Source: Micrococcales bacterium (GTDB taxonomy: Bacteria; Actinomycetota; Actinomycetes; Actinomycetales; Microbacteriaceae). Taken from it: a stretch of DNA of 5,855 nt. The notes beneath the pieces were generated by a model. That model did no database searches and had not been told where the DNA came from. It saw nothing but the letters and a program-made list of their open reading frames with translations. Positions 1 through 5,855 of this stretch are shown piece after piece. The stretch covers positions 1-5,855 of the forward strand of contig CANESN010000056.1 in assembly GCA_947441105.1 (NCBI GenBank). The letters run 5' to 3'. Within the stretch, counting starts at the first letter, position 1. The number at the start of each line of letters is the position of its first letter. Made by a program: the position numbers and the translations under genes.

Positions 1-567
1 ATCAAAGCGATCGACCATCGACTCGGCAGCCACGTATTCTGCTTTTCGCATGGTGGCATCGGTGTAACCAGTATTTCGATACTCTTCGTGGCCTATGACG
101 TTGCAACCTACGCCAGCATCAAATGCCAATTCACTCACGGTTTGGTTTGGTTGCCAGACAAATGGATCCGTGCGCTCATTCCAGCCGGTAAGCAGGTTGA
201 TCTTCTCGTCAAAAAAGCGGTCGAACACCTGGTGACCGATTAGTCCATGCTCCCCCGGTGTCAGTCCGGTAGCAAAGGACGCGATGTTTGCGCTGGTAGT
301 CGATGGGAAGCCAGCGTGGGAAACGGCTCCGGCCTTCTCGTGTGCGCTTAGCCAAGGAGCGTGTCCGGATCTTTGGAGGATATTCTCGGCACCCAGGCCA
401 TCAACCAAGACGCAGATGATTCGCTTCGCACTTCTAAAGTTCAGCGGGTTGGGCTTGCGCTGCACAGATAGCAGGCTGGAGGAAAACACGTGCCGCAGCT
501 TCCCTAGGGCTTTAGGAACAACAGGTAGAGTCGAGGGCACACTCAAGTTTGACACATCAGGGACCAT
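1..567 (-). CDS. Alkaline phosphatase superfamily protein (nucleotide pyrophosphatase/phosphodiesterase-like), N-terminal part, runs off left edge
   Basis: The minus strand is open from the ATG at 567-565 to the window edge, giving 189 codons with no stop. After a variable N-terminus it shows the first metal-binding strand [12 protein letters not shown] (residues 51-62, Asp56 as likely metal ligand). The nucleophile motif of the NPP/alkaline phosphatase superfamily follows as FPSTTSANI (87-95, Thr91 as likely nucleophile), then [14 protein letters not shown] (99-112). Family members hydrolyse phosphomonoesters, phosphodiesters or nucleotide pyrophosphates with two metal ions; the substrate cannot be told here. 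The C-terminal Asp/His metal ligands lie outside the window. No signal peptide or membrane segment is evident in this part. The start is uncertain: the ATG overlaps the parC ATG and has no clear Shine-Dalgarno sequence, and in-frame GTG codons 5 and 10 and TTG codon 8 are alternatives. Homologues of this type beside parC are familiar from other actinobacteria (recalled, not searched). Confidence 0.87.
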   Translation of the reverse strand, partial: MVPDVSNLSVPSTLPVVPKALGKLRHVFSSSLLSVQRKPNPLNFRSAKRIICVLVDGLGAENILQRSGHAPWLSAHEKAGAVSHAGFPSTTSANIASFATGLTPGEHGLIGHQVFDRFFDEKINLLTGWNERTDPFVWQPNQTVSELAFDAGVGCNVIGHEEYRNTGYTDATMRKAEYVAAESMVDRFD

Positions 568-568
568 G
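565..568. other. Shared CATG: overlapping divergent start codons of the phosphatase-like gene and parC
   Basis: The palindrome CATG supplies ATG on both strands: 566-568 starts parC on the plus strand and 567-565 starts the phosphatase-like gene on the minus strand. There is therefore no intergenic promoter space, and each promoter must lie inside the opposite coding region. The only Shine-Dalgarno-like string for parC is AGGGA at 559-563, just 2 bases from the ATG, which is closer than usual. Conservation fixes the parC start, while the phosphatase start could be a few codons downstream. Confidence 0.7.
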
Positions 569-2923
569 ACCAATCCAGAAGAACGCATTGTTGACATTGA
601 TGTCGCGAAAGAAATGCGCGAGAGCTTCCTGGAGTACTCGTACTCGGTCATCTATTCCAGAGCACTTCCGGATGCTAGAGACGGGCTAAAACCGGTTCAG
701 CGCCGCATTGTTTACCAAATGGGCGAGATGGGTCTTAGACCTGATAAAGGTCACGTCAAATCGGCTCGCGTGACCGGTGAGGTCATGGGAAAGCTCCACC
801 CACACGGCGATGGTGCTATTTATGACGCACTAGTTCGCATGGCTCAGCCATTTAGCCTTCGCATACCCCTAATCGACGGTCACGGAAACTTCGGATCCCT
901 TGATGACGGGCCTGCAGCAGCAAGATACACCGAGGCTCGCCTGGCACCTGCAGCACTTCTGCTGAATGAATCCCTTGACGAAGACGTGGTTGACTTCCAG
1001 CCAAACTATGACGCTCAGCTCAGCGAACCTGAAGTACTGCCAGCAGCATTCCCGAATCTTTTGGTCAATGGAGCAGCAGGTATTGCAGTTGGTATGGCAA
1101 CCAACATGGCACCGCATAACCTCCGCGAGGTCATTAGCGCACTGATTCTGCTGAGTGATAACCCAGAGGCTGATCTTTCTGAAGTGATGCAGGTATTACC
1201 GGGACCAGACTTCCCCACCGGCGGCGTTGCCTTGATCGCTGAAGGATTACTTGAGGCATACAGCCAGGGAAAAGGAACCATCAAGACGCGTGCCAAGGTA
1301 GCGGTTGAAACTGTAGGACCGCGCCGCACCGGGCTTGTGGTAACTGAGCTCCCCTACCTTGTAGGACCCGAGCGCGTGGTTGACAAGATTCGCGATGCTG
1401 TGAACTCTAAGAAGCTCGAAGGTATCCACAATGTTGTCGACCTAACAGATCGTGAGAATGGCCTAAGGCTAGTCATCGAGTTAAAGACTGGATTTGACCC
1501 CGACTCTGTTTTAGAAGCGCTCTATAGGTTTACCCCTCTTGAGGAGACCTTCGGTATCAACAACATCGCTCTTGTAGCGGGCCGCCCGCAGCAGCTCGGT
1601 GTGGTTGCACTACTTCAGGTTTACCTTTCGCACCGAATGGATGTTGTCCGCCGCAGATCAACGAATCGCCTGGACCGCAGAAATGCCAGACTGCACCTTT
1701 TGGAAGGCCTTCAGATTGCGGTTCTCAATATCGATGAGATCATCGAGGTGATTCGCACCAGCGATACAGCAGATGGTGCTCGCACGCGCCTGATTCAGAT
1801 TTTTGACCTCAGTGAACTGCAGGCCGAGCACATTCTTGAGCTCAGACTTCGCCGACTAACCAGGTTCAGCGTTATTGAACTCGAGACAGAAGCCGACCAG
1901 CTCCGCAAGGAAATTGAAGCGTTGCAGGCCTTGCTCAGCTCTGAACAGCGCATCAAGCAGCAGATTCGCGCAGAGCTTGAAGAAGTATCGGATAAGTATG
2001 GCGATGCTCGGCGCACCCAGCTGATCGACGCCTCAGGAATGGTGGTTGTCAAAAAAGCTCCGGTTGCAACAGAGCTCGAGGACGAACCAACCTTCGTCTG
2101 CATGACCCCGAGCGGGAAGCTGTTTAGAACCACCACTCCCCCGGTTGACACCAATGATGCAAGATTGCGAGTTATCTCGACCAGTACTCGCTCTGATATT
2201 GGCCTTGTCACCAGCGATGGAGTTGCACACGCCGTGCACGTTTCCGACCTACCTGTTACAACGGCAGGTCTGACCCCGCAACTACCGACGCCGGAGTCAA
2301 TCATCGGAGTCTCGAACATCCGAGTCGTTGGAGTCCTTAGTTGGCGCGAAGAGGCAACCTATGCCCTTGGCACCGCACAGGGAACTGTAAAACGATTTAG
2401 TGGACCGCTTCCTGAAAAACAGGAGGTTTCGCTGATTGCTCTGAAGGAGATGGACGAGGTGATTGGCGTTGGAGTTTCTGGCGAGGAATCTGAGCTTGTC
2501 TTCATCACCAACGAGGCGAACCTCCTTGCCTTTCCGGCCTCCAGCGTGAGACCTCAGGGGCTTCCAGCAGGAGGTATGGCAGGAATGAACATTCCAAGCG
2601 GTAGGGCGATCTACTTCGGAGTAGCTAGCCAGGATGCAGTGGTTGTTTCGGTTTCAAACTCGTCTATGGCCTTGGGCGGAACAGATGCGGGTTCGGTAAA
2701 GCTCACGCAACTTGCGGCCTACCCGCGCAAGGGAAGAGGGGCGATGGGAGTCCGTTGCCACAAGTTCCTAAAAGGTGAAGACCAGCTCTACTTTGCATCC
2801 CTTGCAGCTTCGCAACCGACGCTTCTAGATCTAGACGAAAAGCCGATTACAGGTCCGGTCGTTGATCAGAGAAGAGATGGTTCAGGAACTGCTGCTAGCG
2901 ATTACGTAGACAGTGCTTTCTAG
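566..2923 (+). CDS. parC: DNA topoisomerase IV subunit A (ParC)
   Basis: This 785-aa cytoplasmic type IIA topoisomerase subunit cuts and religates DNA and pairs with ParE to decatenate and relax chromosomes. The winged-helix breakage domain begins near residue 20, with [19 protein letters not shown] at 32-50. The quinolone-determining loop is [10 protein letters not shown] (78-87), with Gly83 where E. coli GyrA has Ser83, and Asp87 is kept. The catalytic pair is Arg120-Tyr121 in ARYTEARLA. Ile173 in [10 protein letters not shown] is the likely DNA-intercalating residue. A charged helical coiled-coil arm spans about 360-480, and a GyrA/ParC-type beta-propeller spans about 505-785. There is no GyrA box (QRRGGKG) in the first blade; a related [12 protein letters not shown] lies late, at 719-730. 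Those points favour ParC over GyrA. Although the frame stays open upstream to 284, the ATG at 566 is chosen because conserved protein begins there and the upstream stretch is antisense to the phosphatase gene. The stop TAG overlaps the parE stop. Confidence 0.95.
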   Translation: MTNPEERIVDIDVAKEMRESFLEYSYSVIYSRALPDARDGLKPVQRRIVYQMGEMGLRPDKGHVKSARVTGEVMGKLHPHGDGAIYDALVRMAQPFSLRIPLIDGHGNFGSLDDGPAAARYTEARLAPAALLLNESLDEDVVDFQPNYDAQLSEPEVLPAAFPNLLVNGAAGIAVGMATNMAPHNLREVISALILLSDNPEADLSEVMQVLPGPDFPTGGVALIAEGLLEAYSQGKGTIKTRAKVAVETVGPRRTGLVVTELPYLVGPERVVDKIRDAVNSKKLEGIHNVVDLTDRENGLRLVIELKTGFDPDSVLEALYRFTPLEETFGINNIALVAGRPQQLGVVALLQVYLSHRMDVVRRRSTNRLDRRNARLHLLEGLQIAVLNIDEIIEVIRTSDTADGARTRLIQIFDLSELQAEHILELRLRRLTRFSVIELETEADQLRKEIEALQALLSSEQRIKQQIRAELEEVSDKYGDARRTQLIDASGMVVVKKAPVATELEDEPTFVCMTPSGKLFRTTTPPVDTNDARLRVISTSTRSDIGLVTSDGVAHAVHVSDLPVTTAGLTPQLPTPESIIGVSNIRVVGVLSWREEATYALGTAQGTVKRFSGPLPEKQEVSLIALKEMDEVIGVGVSGEESELVFITNEANLLAFPASSVRPQGLPAGGMAGMNIPSGRAIYFGVASQDAVVVSVSNSSMALGGTDAGSVKLTQLAAYPRKGRGAMGVRCHKFLKGEDQLYFASLAASQPTLLDLDEKPITGPVVDQRRDGSGTAASDYVDSAF
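2920..2923. other. Shared CTAG: overlapping stop codons of parC and parE
   Basis: The palindrome CTAG gives TAG on both strands: 2921-2923 ends parC and 2922-2920 ends parE. The two subunit genes are convergent with a 4-base overlap, so there is no room for an intergenic terminator. I saw no convincing GC-rich hairpin with a T-run within about 60 bases on either side. Any transcript 3' end must extend into, or terminate inside, the opposite gene, so the two mRNAs are expected to share complementary 3' sequence. Confidence 0.85.
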
Positions 2924-4977
2924 GCGTCAATCTTTTCGCGGTCAAAGCTATCCGCCGAGTCAACAATGAAGTCTCTTCGCGGTGCGACATCGTTGCCCAT
3001 TAGAAGTTCGAAAATCTCATCAGCGGCCTGAGCGTCTTTTGCTGTGATGCGTCTAAGCATTCGGTTATCAGGACTCATGGTCGTGTCTGCTAGCTGGTCG
3101 GCATCCATTTCACCAAGTCCCTTATAGCGCTGAATTGGATTCTGGTAGGTCTTTCCAGACTTCTCAAGTTTCGCCAACAGATCATGCAGCTCTTGCTGGC
3201 TATAGGTGTAAATCGGCTCTTTCGAGCGACCGGATTGCACCATAACTCGGTGCAGTGGTGGAACGGCGGCATACACCCTGCCAGCTTCGACCAGAGGCCT
3301 CATGTAGCGGAAGAACAGGGTGAGTAGCAGAGTGCGAATGTGAGCGCCATCGACGTCAGCATCGCTCATCAAAATGATCTTTTCGTATCGCACAGACTCT
3401 AAGTCGAAAGTCCGACCTGACCCACCGCCAATAACTTGGATGATTGAGGCGCACTCGGTGTTGGAAAGCATGTCCGCGATTGAGGCCTTTTGAACATTCA
3501 GAATTTTGCCTCGGATTGGCAGTAGTGCCTGGAACTTTGAGTCCCTGGCGAGCTTCGCAGTTCCAAGGGCGCTGTCACCCTCTACGATAAATAGTTCCGA
3601 TCCTGCGGTGGCATCAGCTCGACAGTCCACCAACTTTGTCGGTAGAGAAGAGGATTCAAGGGCATTCTTACGGCGCTGGGTGTCCTTTAGGGTCCTTGCG
3701 CTGATTCGCGCCTTGGCCTCGTTGACCACCTTTTCCAGTAGGTTGTCAACCTCCTGCTTGGTGCCGCGGACCGTGCCGGAAAGATAGTTGTCGAGCCAGG
3801 CTCCAAGACCGTTAGCAACAATAGCCTTGACCGCCGGTGTTCCAAGGGTCTCCTTGGTTTGTCCTTCAAACTGAGGCTCGGGAAGGCTTACGGTAACAAC
3901 CGCCGTGAGACCCGCGTAAAGATCTTCGCGCTCGATTTTGAGACCAGTCGCCTTTAACTTTCTGGAGTTGGTATCAATCACTGCGCGGAAGGATTTCAAA
4001 AGGGCCTGCTCGAAACCAACCTGGTGGCTTCCGCCCTTTGGGGTGGAGATGATGTTTACAAAGCTACGAAGTTCTGTGTCAAAACCGTTTCCCCAGCGAA
4101 GAGCGATGTCCACTGAGCATTCGCGCTCGACCTCTTTTGACACCATCGCTCCGTTGACGTCATCTAACACCGGAACGGTTTCCACGAACGAAGACTTGAA
4201 CTGGATGCGCTTAGTAGGCATAACAGCGATGTCCTTGGCTAAATGCTCTGCGTACTCCGCTATACCACCCTCGAACTTATAGTCCAGCTTGGAATTGGTG
4301 GAGTGCTCATGTGCCTGCAACCTAAGACCAGGCACCAAAAATGCCGTCTGACGAAGTCGATTTGCCAAATCCTCTAACGAGAAAGCTGCCGATGCCTCAA
4401 AGATTTGTCGATCTGGCCAGTATCTAACCCTTGTGCCAGTTACACCCTTGGCGACTTTTCCGAATGTTCTGAGTTCGCTGCCGTCAATAAAAGGCTCAAA
4501 ACTTGCGTCCGGACCTTCTCCAAAAAACTTTCCAGGCTCACCGCGCTTGAAAGACATGGCATACGTCTGGCCATTTCTGTCGACTTCGACATCTAAGCGT
4601 GAGGACAGCGCGTTGACAACCGAGGCACCAACACCGTGGAGTCCACCAGAAGCCGCGTATGAACCACCGCCAAACTTTCCGCCGGCATGCAGCTTGGTAT
4701 AGACAACCTCAACACCGCTGAGGCCGGTCCTGGGCTCGATGTCTACCGGAACACCGCGACCTTGATCGCGAACCTCAATGGAGCCGTCTACAAAAATCTC
4801 AACTTCGATCAGGTTTCCGTGTCCAGCAAGGGCTTCGTCCACTGAGTTGTCGATGATTTCCCACAGGCAGTGCATGAGACCACGAGCGTCGGTAGAACCG
4901 ACATACATGCCAGGACGTTTGCGAACCGCCTCCAAGCCCTCAAGGACCGAGAGGTGTCTAGCTGAATAGGTTTCCAC
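2920..4977 (-). CDS. parE: DNA topoisomerase IV subunit B (ParE), ATPase subunit
   Basis: This 685-aa partner of ParC provides the ATP-driven clamp of topoisomerase IV. The GHKL ATPase domain shows [14 protein letters not shown] (39-52; Glu40 general base, Asn44 Mg2+ ligand), DQGRGVP (71-77; Asp71 adenine contact) and the ATP lid [15 protein letters not shown] (111-125). Arg134 matches the aminocoumarin-contact Arg136 of E. coli GyrB. The transducer domain has the EGQTK loop (371-375; Lys375 contacts the gamma-phosphate). The TOPRIM domain has [13 protein letters not shown] (463-475), [11 protein letters not shown] (487-497) and the acidic triad DADVD (539-543). The tail holds [14 protein letters not shown] (616-629). 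The start is GTG, bounded by an in-frame TAG nine bases upstream, so it cannot be much longer. Compared with recalled actinobacterial ParE proteins the N-terminal extension is missing, and conserved sequence begins almost at once. The chromosomal gyrB is expected elsewhere; the ALGTAK form of the TOPRIM motif and the parC neighbour favour ParE. Confidence 0.95.
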   Translation of the reverse strand: METYSARHLSVLEGLEAVRKRPGMYVGSTDARGLMHCLWEIIDNSVDEALAGHGNLIEVEIFVDGSIEVRDQGRGVPVDIEPRTGLSGVEVVYTKLHAGGKFGGGSYAASGGLHGVGASVVNALSSRLDVEVDRNGQTYAMSFKRGEPGKFFGEGPDASFEPFIDGSELRTFGKVAKGVTGTRVRYWPDRQIFEASAAFSLEDLANRLRQTAFLVPGLRLQAHEHSTNSKLDYKFEGGIAEYAEHLAKDIAVMPTKRIQFKSSFVETVPVLDDVNGAMVSKEVERECSVDIALRWGNGFDTELRSFVNIISTPKGGSHQVGFEQALLKSFRAVIDTNSRKLKATGLKIEREDLYAGLTAVVTVSLPEPQFEGQTKETLGTPAVKAIVANGLGAWLDNYLSGTVRGTKQEVDNLLEKVVNEAKARISARTLKDTQRRKNALESSSLPTKLVDCRADATAGSELFIVEGDSALGTAKLARDSKFQALLPIRGKILNVQKASIADMLSNTECASIIQVIGGGSGRTFDLESVRYEKIILMSDADVDGAHIRTLLLTLFFRYMRPLVEAGRVYAAVPPLHRVMVQSGRSKEPIYTYSQQELHDLLAKLEKSGKTYQNPIQRYKGLGEMDADQLADTTMSPDNRMLRRITAKDAQAADEIFELLMGNDVAPRRDFIVDSADSFDREKIDA

Positions 4978-4983
4978 TTTGGC

Positions 4984-4989
4984 AATCTA
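4984..4989 (-). promoter_or_regulatory. Candidate -10 element of a leaderless parE promoter
   Basis: On the minus strand TAGATT (matching TAnnnT) ends exactly 6 bases before the parE GTG start at 4977. A transcription start at the usual distance from a -10 box would fall on or next to the G of GTG. This agrees with the lack of any Shine-Dalgarno sequence upstream of parE. Leaderless mRNAs are common in actinobacteria. No good -35 hexamer is seen 16-19 bases further upstream, where only TGTTAA-like sequence is present, so the call rests on the -10 and its spacing. Confidence 0.45.
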
Positions 4990-5020
4990 ACCGCAGCCAC
5001 CATGAATTAACACTTGCCAC

Positions 5021-5035
5021 TTCGCAGTTAGCGAA
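5021..5035. repeat. Perfect inverted repeat in the parE/DUF7455 divergent promoter region
   Basis: TTCGC-AGTTA-GCGAA has two perfect 5-base arms (5021-5025 and 5031-5035) around a 5-base centre. It lies about 32 bp upstream of the candidate parE -10 and about 19 bp upstream of the candidate -10 for the small zinc-ribbon gene. That placement would suit a regulator binding site acting on both genes. No known operator consensus is recognised, and five-base arms can occur by chance. Confidence 0.4.
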
Positions 5036-5051
5036 ACTGGGTGCAACTGGG
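5035..5051 (+). repeat. Tandem AACTGGG direct repeat with 10-bp period
   Basis: AACTGGG occurs at 5035-5041 and again at 5045-5051, separated by TGC, so both copies face the same side of the helix. The pair directly adjoins the TTCGC/GCGAA inverted repeat and sits just upstream of the candidate -10 at 5054-5059, in place of a recognisable -35. It could be a regulator site or a chance duplication. Confidence 0.4.
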
Positions 5052-5053
5052 AC

Positions 5054-5059
5054 TAATTT
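5054..5059 (+). promoter_or_regulatory. Candidate -10 element for the DUF7455-type gene
   Basis: TAATTT matches TAnnnT. Transcription would begin around 5066, leaving a short leader with the AGGTGG at 5069-5074 before the ATG at 5089. No -35 resembling TTGACA lies at 16-18 bp spacing; that position holds the inverted and direct repeats, so an activator-dependent promoter is possible. The next T-rich hexamer, TTGAAT at 5075-5080, is a weaker alternative that would give a nearly leaderless mRNA. Confidence 0.35.
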
Positions 5060-5068
5060 GTCGTGGGT

Positions 5069-5074
5069 AGGTGG
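5069..5074 (+). promoter_or_regulatory. Shine-Dalgarno-like AGGTGG, unusually far from the ATG
   Basis: AGGTGG differs from AGGAGG by one base but ends 14 bases before the ATG at 5089, longer than the usual 5-9. The in-frame GTG at 5071 lies inside this string, so it cannot be served by it. The motif supports the ATG over the GTG, but weakly. Confidence 0.4.
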
Positions 5075-5088
5075 TTGAATGTACTCAA

Positions 5089-5286
5089 ATGGAAGATCTA
5101 AAAGAAACCACCAAGTTAGTAGCCGCAGACCGTTGTGATGTTTGTGGAGCCCAGGCATACATTCGAGTTGGCTTAGAGTCGGGTGACTTGCTTTTTTGCG
5201 CACACCACGGCAACGCCAACAAATCCAAGCTGGAACCAATCACCATCTCCTGGCACGACCAGTCTGAGGATCTTTCTAAAAGGTAG
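5089..5286 (+). CDS. DUF7455-type mini zinc-ribbon protein, function unknown
   Basis: This 65-aa protein has the actinobacterial DUF7455 signature: AADRCDVCGAQAYIRV (12-27) followed by SGDLLFCAHHG (31-41). Cys16 and Cys19 (CxxC) with Cys37 and His39 or His40 (CxHH) form a probable single zinc site. A charged, non-conserved tail ends in SEDLSKR. There is no signal peptide or membrane segment, so it should be cytoplasmic. The molecular role of the family is not known to me; from memory, members often sit near the parE and primary sigma factor genes in actinobacteria. It is divergent from parE across 111 bases, which suggests shared control. The ATG at 5089 is chosen; GTG at 5071 would add six residues (read MVECTQ). 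It overlaps the convergent GatD-like gene by 11 bases. Confidence 0.85.
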   Translation: MEDLKETTKLVAADRCDVCGAQAYIRVGLESGDLLFCAHHGNANKSKLEPITISWHDQSEDLSKR

Positions 5287-5836
5287 TTGCCTCGCGCACC
5301 TTGTTAGCTAGGTCAACACTTCGCTCGAAGTAATCACCCTTTAGTTCCACTCCCAAAGAACTGGCAATCATCTTCAGTAGTTGCGGATTTTTTGCGAAAA
5401 GCGGACCAAAAAGAGTTGTCCCGATAAAAGACCCCGAGATTTGAAGGCGCGGTTCAACAACTGTTGAGTTGTGGTAACCAAATACGTCATGATCCAGCAC
5501 TCGCAGGGACACAAACTTTGATTCCCGCTCCCCCTGTTTGAGCTTGATCCCCAGAAGCGGTGCAAAGTATTCGTAGCTTCTTCCAACCAAAAGCGTTGGT
5601 TTACCAGCCCTCAAGCGCATCTTTAGCACTGGCAGAAGATCAGAGAGTTCTGCCTCAAAGTGAGTTAGAACTGCAATCGAACAGTCGCCAACCAAAAGGA
5701 AATCGCTCCCCTGATAATCGTGACTGATATCAAAGTCAACATTCAGGGCTGAAAACTGCGCAGCTATGACCGCGAGGTTTCCCTGATCTCCGTTGTTGTC
5801 GAAGAGCTCTGGCTTGAAAGAAGAAAGTTTGATCAT
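5276..5836 (-). CDS. GatD-like class I glutamine amidotransferase-fold protein, apparently lacking catalytic Cys and His
   Basis: This 186-aa protein resembles GatD, the glutaminase subunit of lipid II isoglutaminyl synthase MurT-GatD, which amidates the alpha-carboxyl of D-Glu in peptidoglycan precursors. Visible correspondences are FDNNGDQGNLAVI (12-24, as YGDRGN in GatD), SDFLLVGD (44-51, as the GGG strand), PTLLVGRSYEYFAPLLG (80-96, the nucleophile elbow), FGYHN (119-123, as GFENH) and IGTTLFGPLFAKNPQLL (138-154, as GTYLHGPLLxKNP). At the elbow Gly85 stands where Cys is expected, and Phe143 stands where the catalytic His is expected. The loop between FGYHN and IGTTLFGP is much shortened, and GatD is usually about 240 aa, so this copy is small. 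The frame is intact. Its ATG overlaps the upstream stop as ATGA, implying translational coupling to a probable murT. The likely role is a non-hydrolysing scaffold or a changed function. The fold call is fairly secure; the function is open. Confidence 0.75.
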   Translation of the reverse strand: MIKLSSFKPELFDNNGDQGNLAVIAAQFSALNVDFDISHDYQGSDFLLVGDCSIAVLTHFEAELSDLLPVLKMRLRAGKPTLLVGRSYEYFAPLLGIKLKQGERESKFVSLRVLDHDVFGYHNSTVVEPRLQISGSFIGTTLFGPLFAKNPQLLKMIASSLGVELKGDYFERSVDLANKVREATTF

Positions 5837-5855
5837 TTAGCCAGCCCCAAATATC
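5833..5855 (-). CDS. 3' end of an upstream gene, possibly murT (Mur ligase/DUF1727 type)
   Basis: Only the last codons are present, reading YLGLAK then TGA at 5835-5833. The TGA overlaps the ATG of the GatD-like gene as ATGA, the usual arrangement of a translationally coupled operon. The identity is inferred from context: gatD normally follows murT, and MurT proteins often end shortly after a TYTA/YTA-type motif. Six residues cannot prove it. A second frame ending in TAA directly before the ATG (IFGAG) is an alternative reading. Confidence 0.4.

Noticed and set aside
526..531. TAGAGT as a possible -10 for parC
   Set aside because: It matches TAnnnT and would give a leader of about 28 bases, but there is no -35 at proper spacing and it lies in the phosphatase coding sequence; too weak to list as a feature.
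549..554. Perfect TTGACA -35 hexamer just before parC
   Set aside because: No TAnnnT lies 16-18 bases downstream, and the -10 would fall inside parC after its start codon. A second TTGACA at 591-596, inside parC, also lacks a -10.
284..565. Upstream in-frame extension of parC by 94 codons
   Set aside because: It is antisense to the well-supported phosphatase-like gene, shows no topoisomerase-like sequence, and conserved ParC begins at the ATG at 566.
1795..2319. Long minus-strand open frame (174 codons) inside parC
   Set aside because: Serine-rich, low-complexity translation with no domain; it mirrors parC codon usage and overlaps a strongly conserved gene.
2931..2981. Near-repeat TCTTTTCGCGGT / TCTCTTCGCGGT at the 3' end of parE
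   Set aside because: Both copies encode parE C-terminal residues (DREK and ...RRDF region) and look like chance codon similarity, not a structured element.
3938..4282. Plus-strand open frame (114 codons) inside parE
   Set aside because: No recognisable motif, no ribosome site, and fully antisense to conserved ParE sequence.
5272..5282. CTTT/AAAG hairpin at the end of the zinc-ribbon gene as a terminator
   Set aside because: A four-base AT-rich stem with a three-base loop and no T-run is too weak for an intrinsic terminator.
1..5855. CRISPR arrays, insertion sequences, tRNA or rRNA genes, prophage or defence genes
   Set aside because: No regularly spaced repeats, transposase-like proteins, terminal inverted repeats or cloverleaf-like stretches were seen; nearly every base is in a housekeeping-type gene.

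Overview
The window looks like chromosomal core DNA from an actinobacterium with a small, tightly packed genome. ParC, ParE and the DUF7455-type mini zinc ribbon all carry actinobacterial signatures, such as RCDVCGAQAY in the small protein, and ParC has the [10 protein letters not shown] form of the quinolone-determining loop. Base composition is moderate rather than high-GC. Almost no non-coding DNA is present, since four gene junctions overlap and only one 111-base intergenic gap exists. Together this suggests a streamlined Microbacteriaceae of the aquatic Luna type (Rhodoluna/Aquiluna-like). The taxon is an inference from gene content and was not tested by a search.

Layout from left to right. 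Positions 1-567 (minus) hold the N-terminal 189 codons of an alkaline-phosphatase-superfamily (nucleotide pyrophosphatase/phosphodiesterase-like) protein that runs off the left edge. Its ATG overlaps the ATG of parC in a shared CATG at 565-568. parC (566-2923, plus) encodes the cleavage-ligation subunit of topoisomerase IV. It ends in a CTAG (2920-2923) that is also the stop of the convergent parE (2920-4977, minus), the ATPase subunit. A 111-base divergent regulatory region follows (4978-5088). It holds a candidate leaderless promoter for parE, a candidate promoter for the next gene, a perfect inverted repeat and a 10-bp-period direct repeat. A 65-aa DUF7455-type zinc-ribbon protein (5089-5286, plus) overlaps by 11 bases, tail to tail, a GatD-like class I glutamine-amidotransferase-fold gene (5276-5836, minus). 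That gene overlaps by ATGA the last codons of an upstream gene (5833-5855, minus), which family context suggests is murT.

ParC and ParE together form the A2B2 type IIA topoisomerase that decatenates daughter chromosomes. They are transcribed towards each other, not as an operon. The most unusual item is the GatD-like protein. It aligns by eye with lipid II isoglutaminyl synthase subunit GatD, but both catalytic positions look replaced (Cys to Gly85 and His to Phe143) and it is shorter than usual. It appears to be an intact gene for a non-glutaminase relative. No CRISPR, mobile element, tRNA or rRNA was seen.
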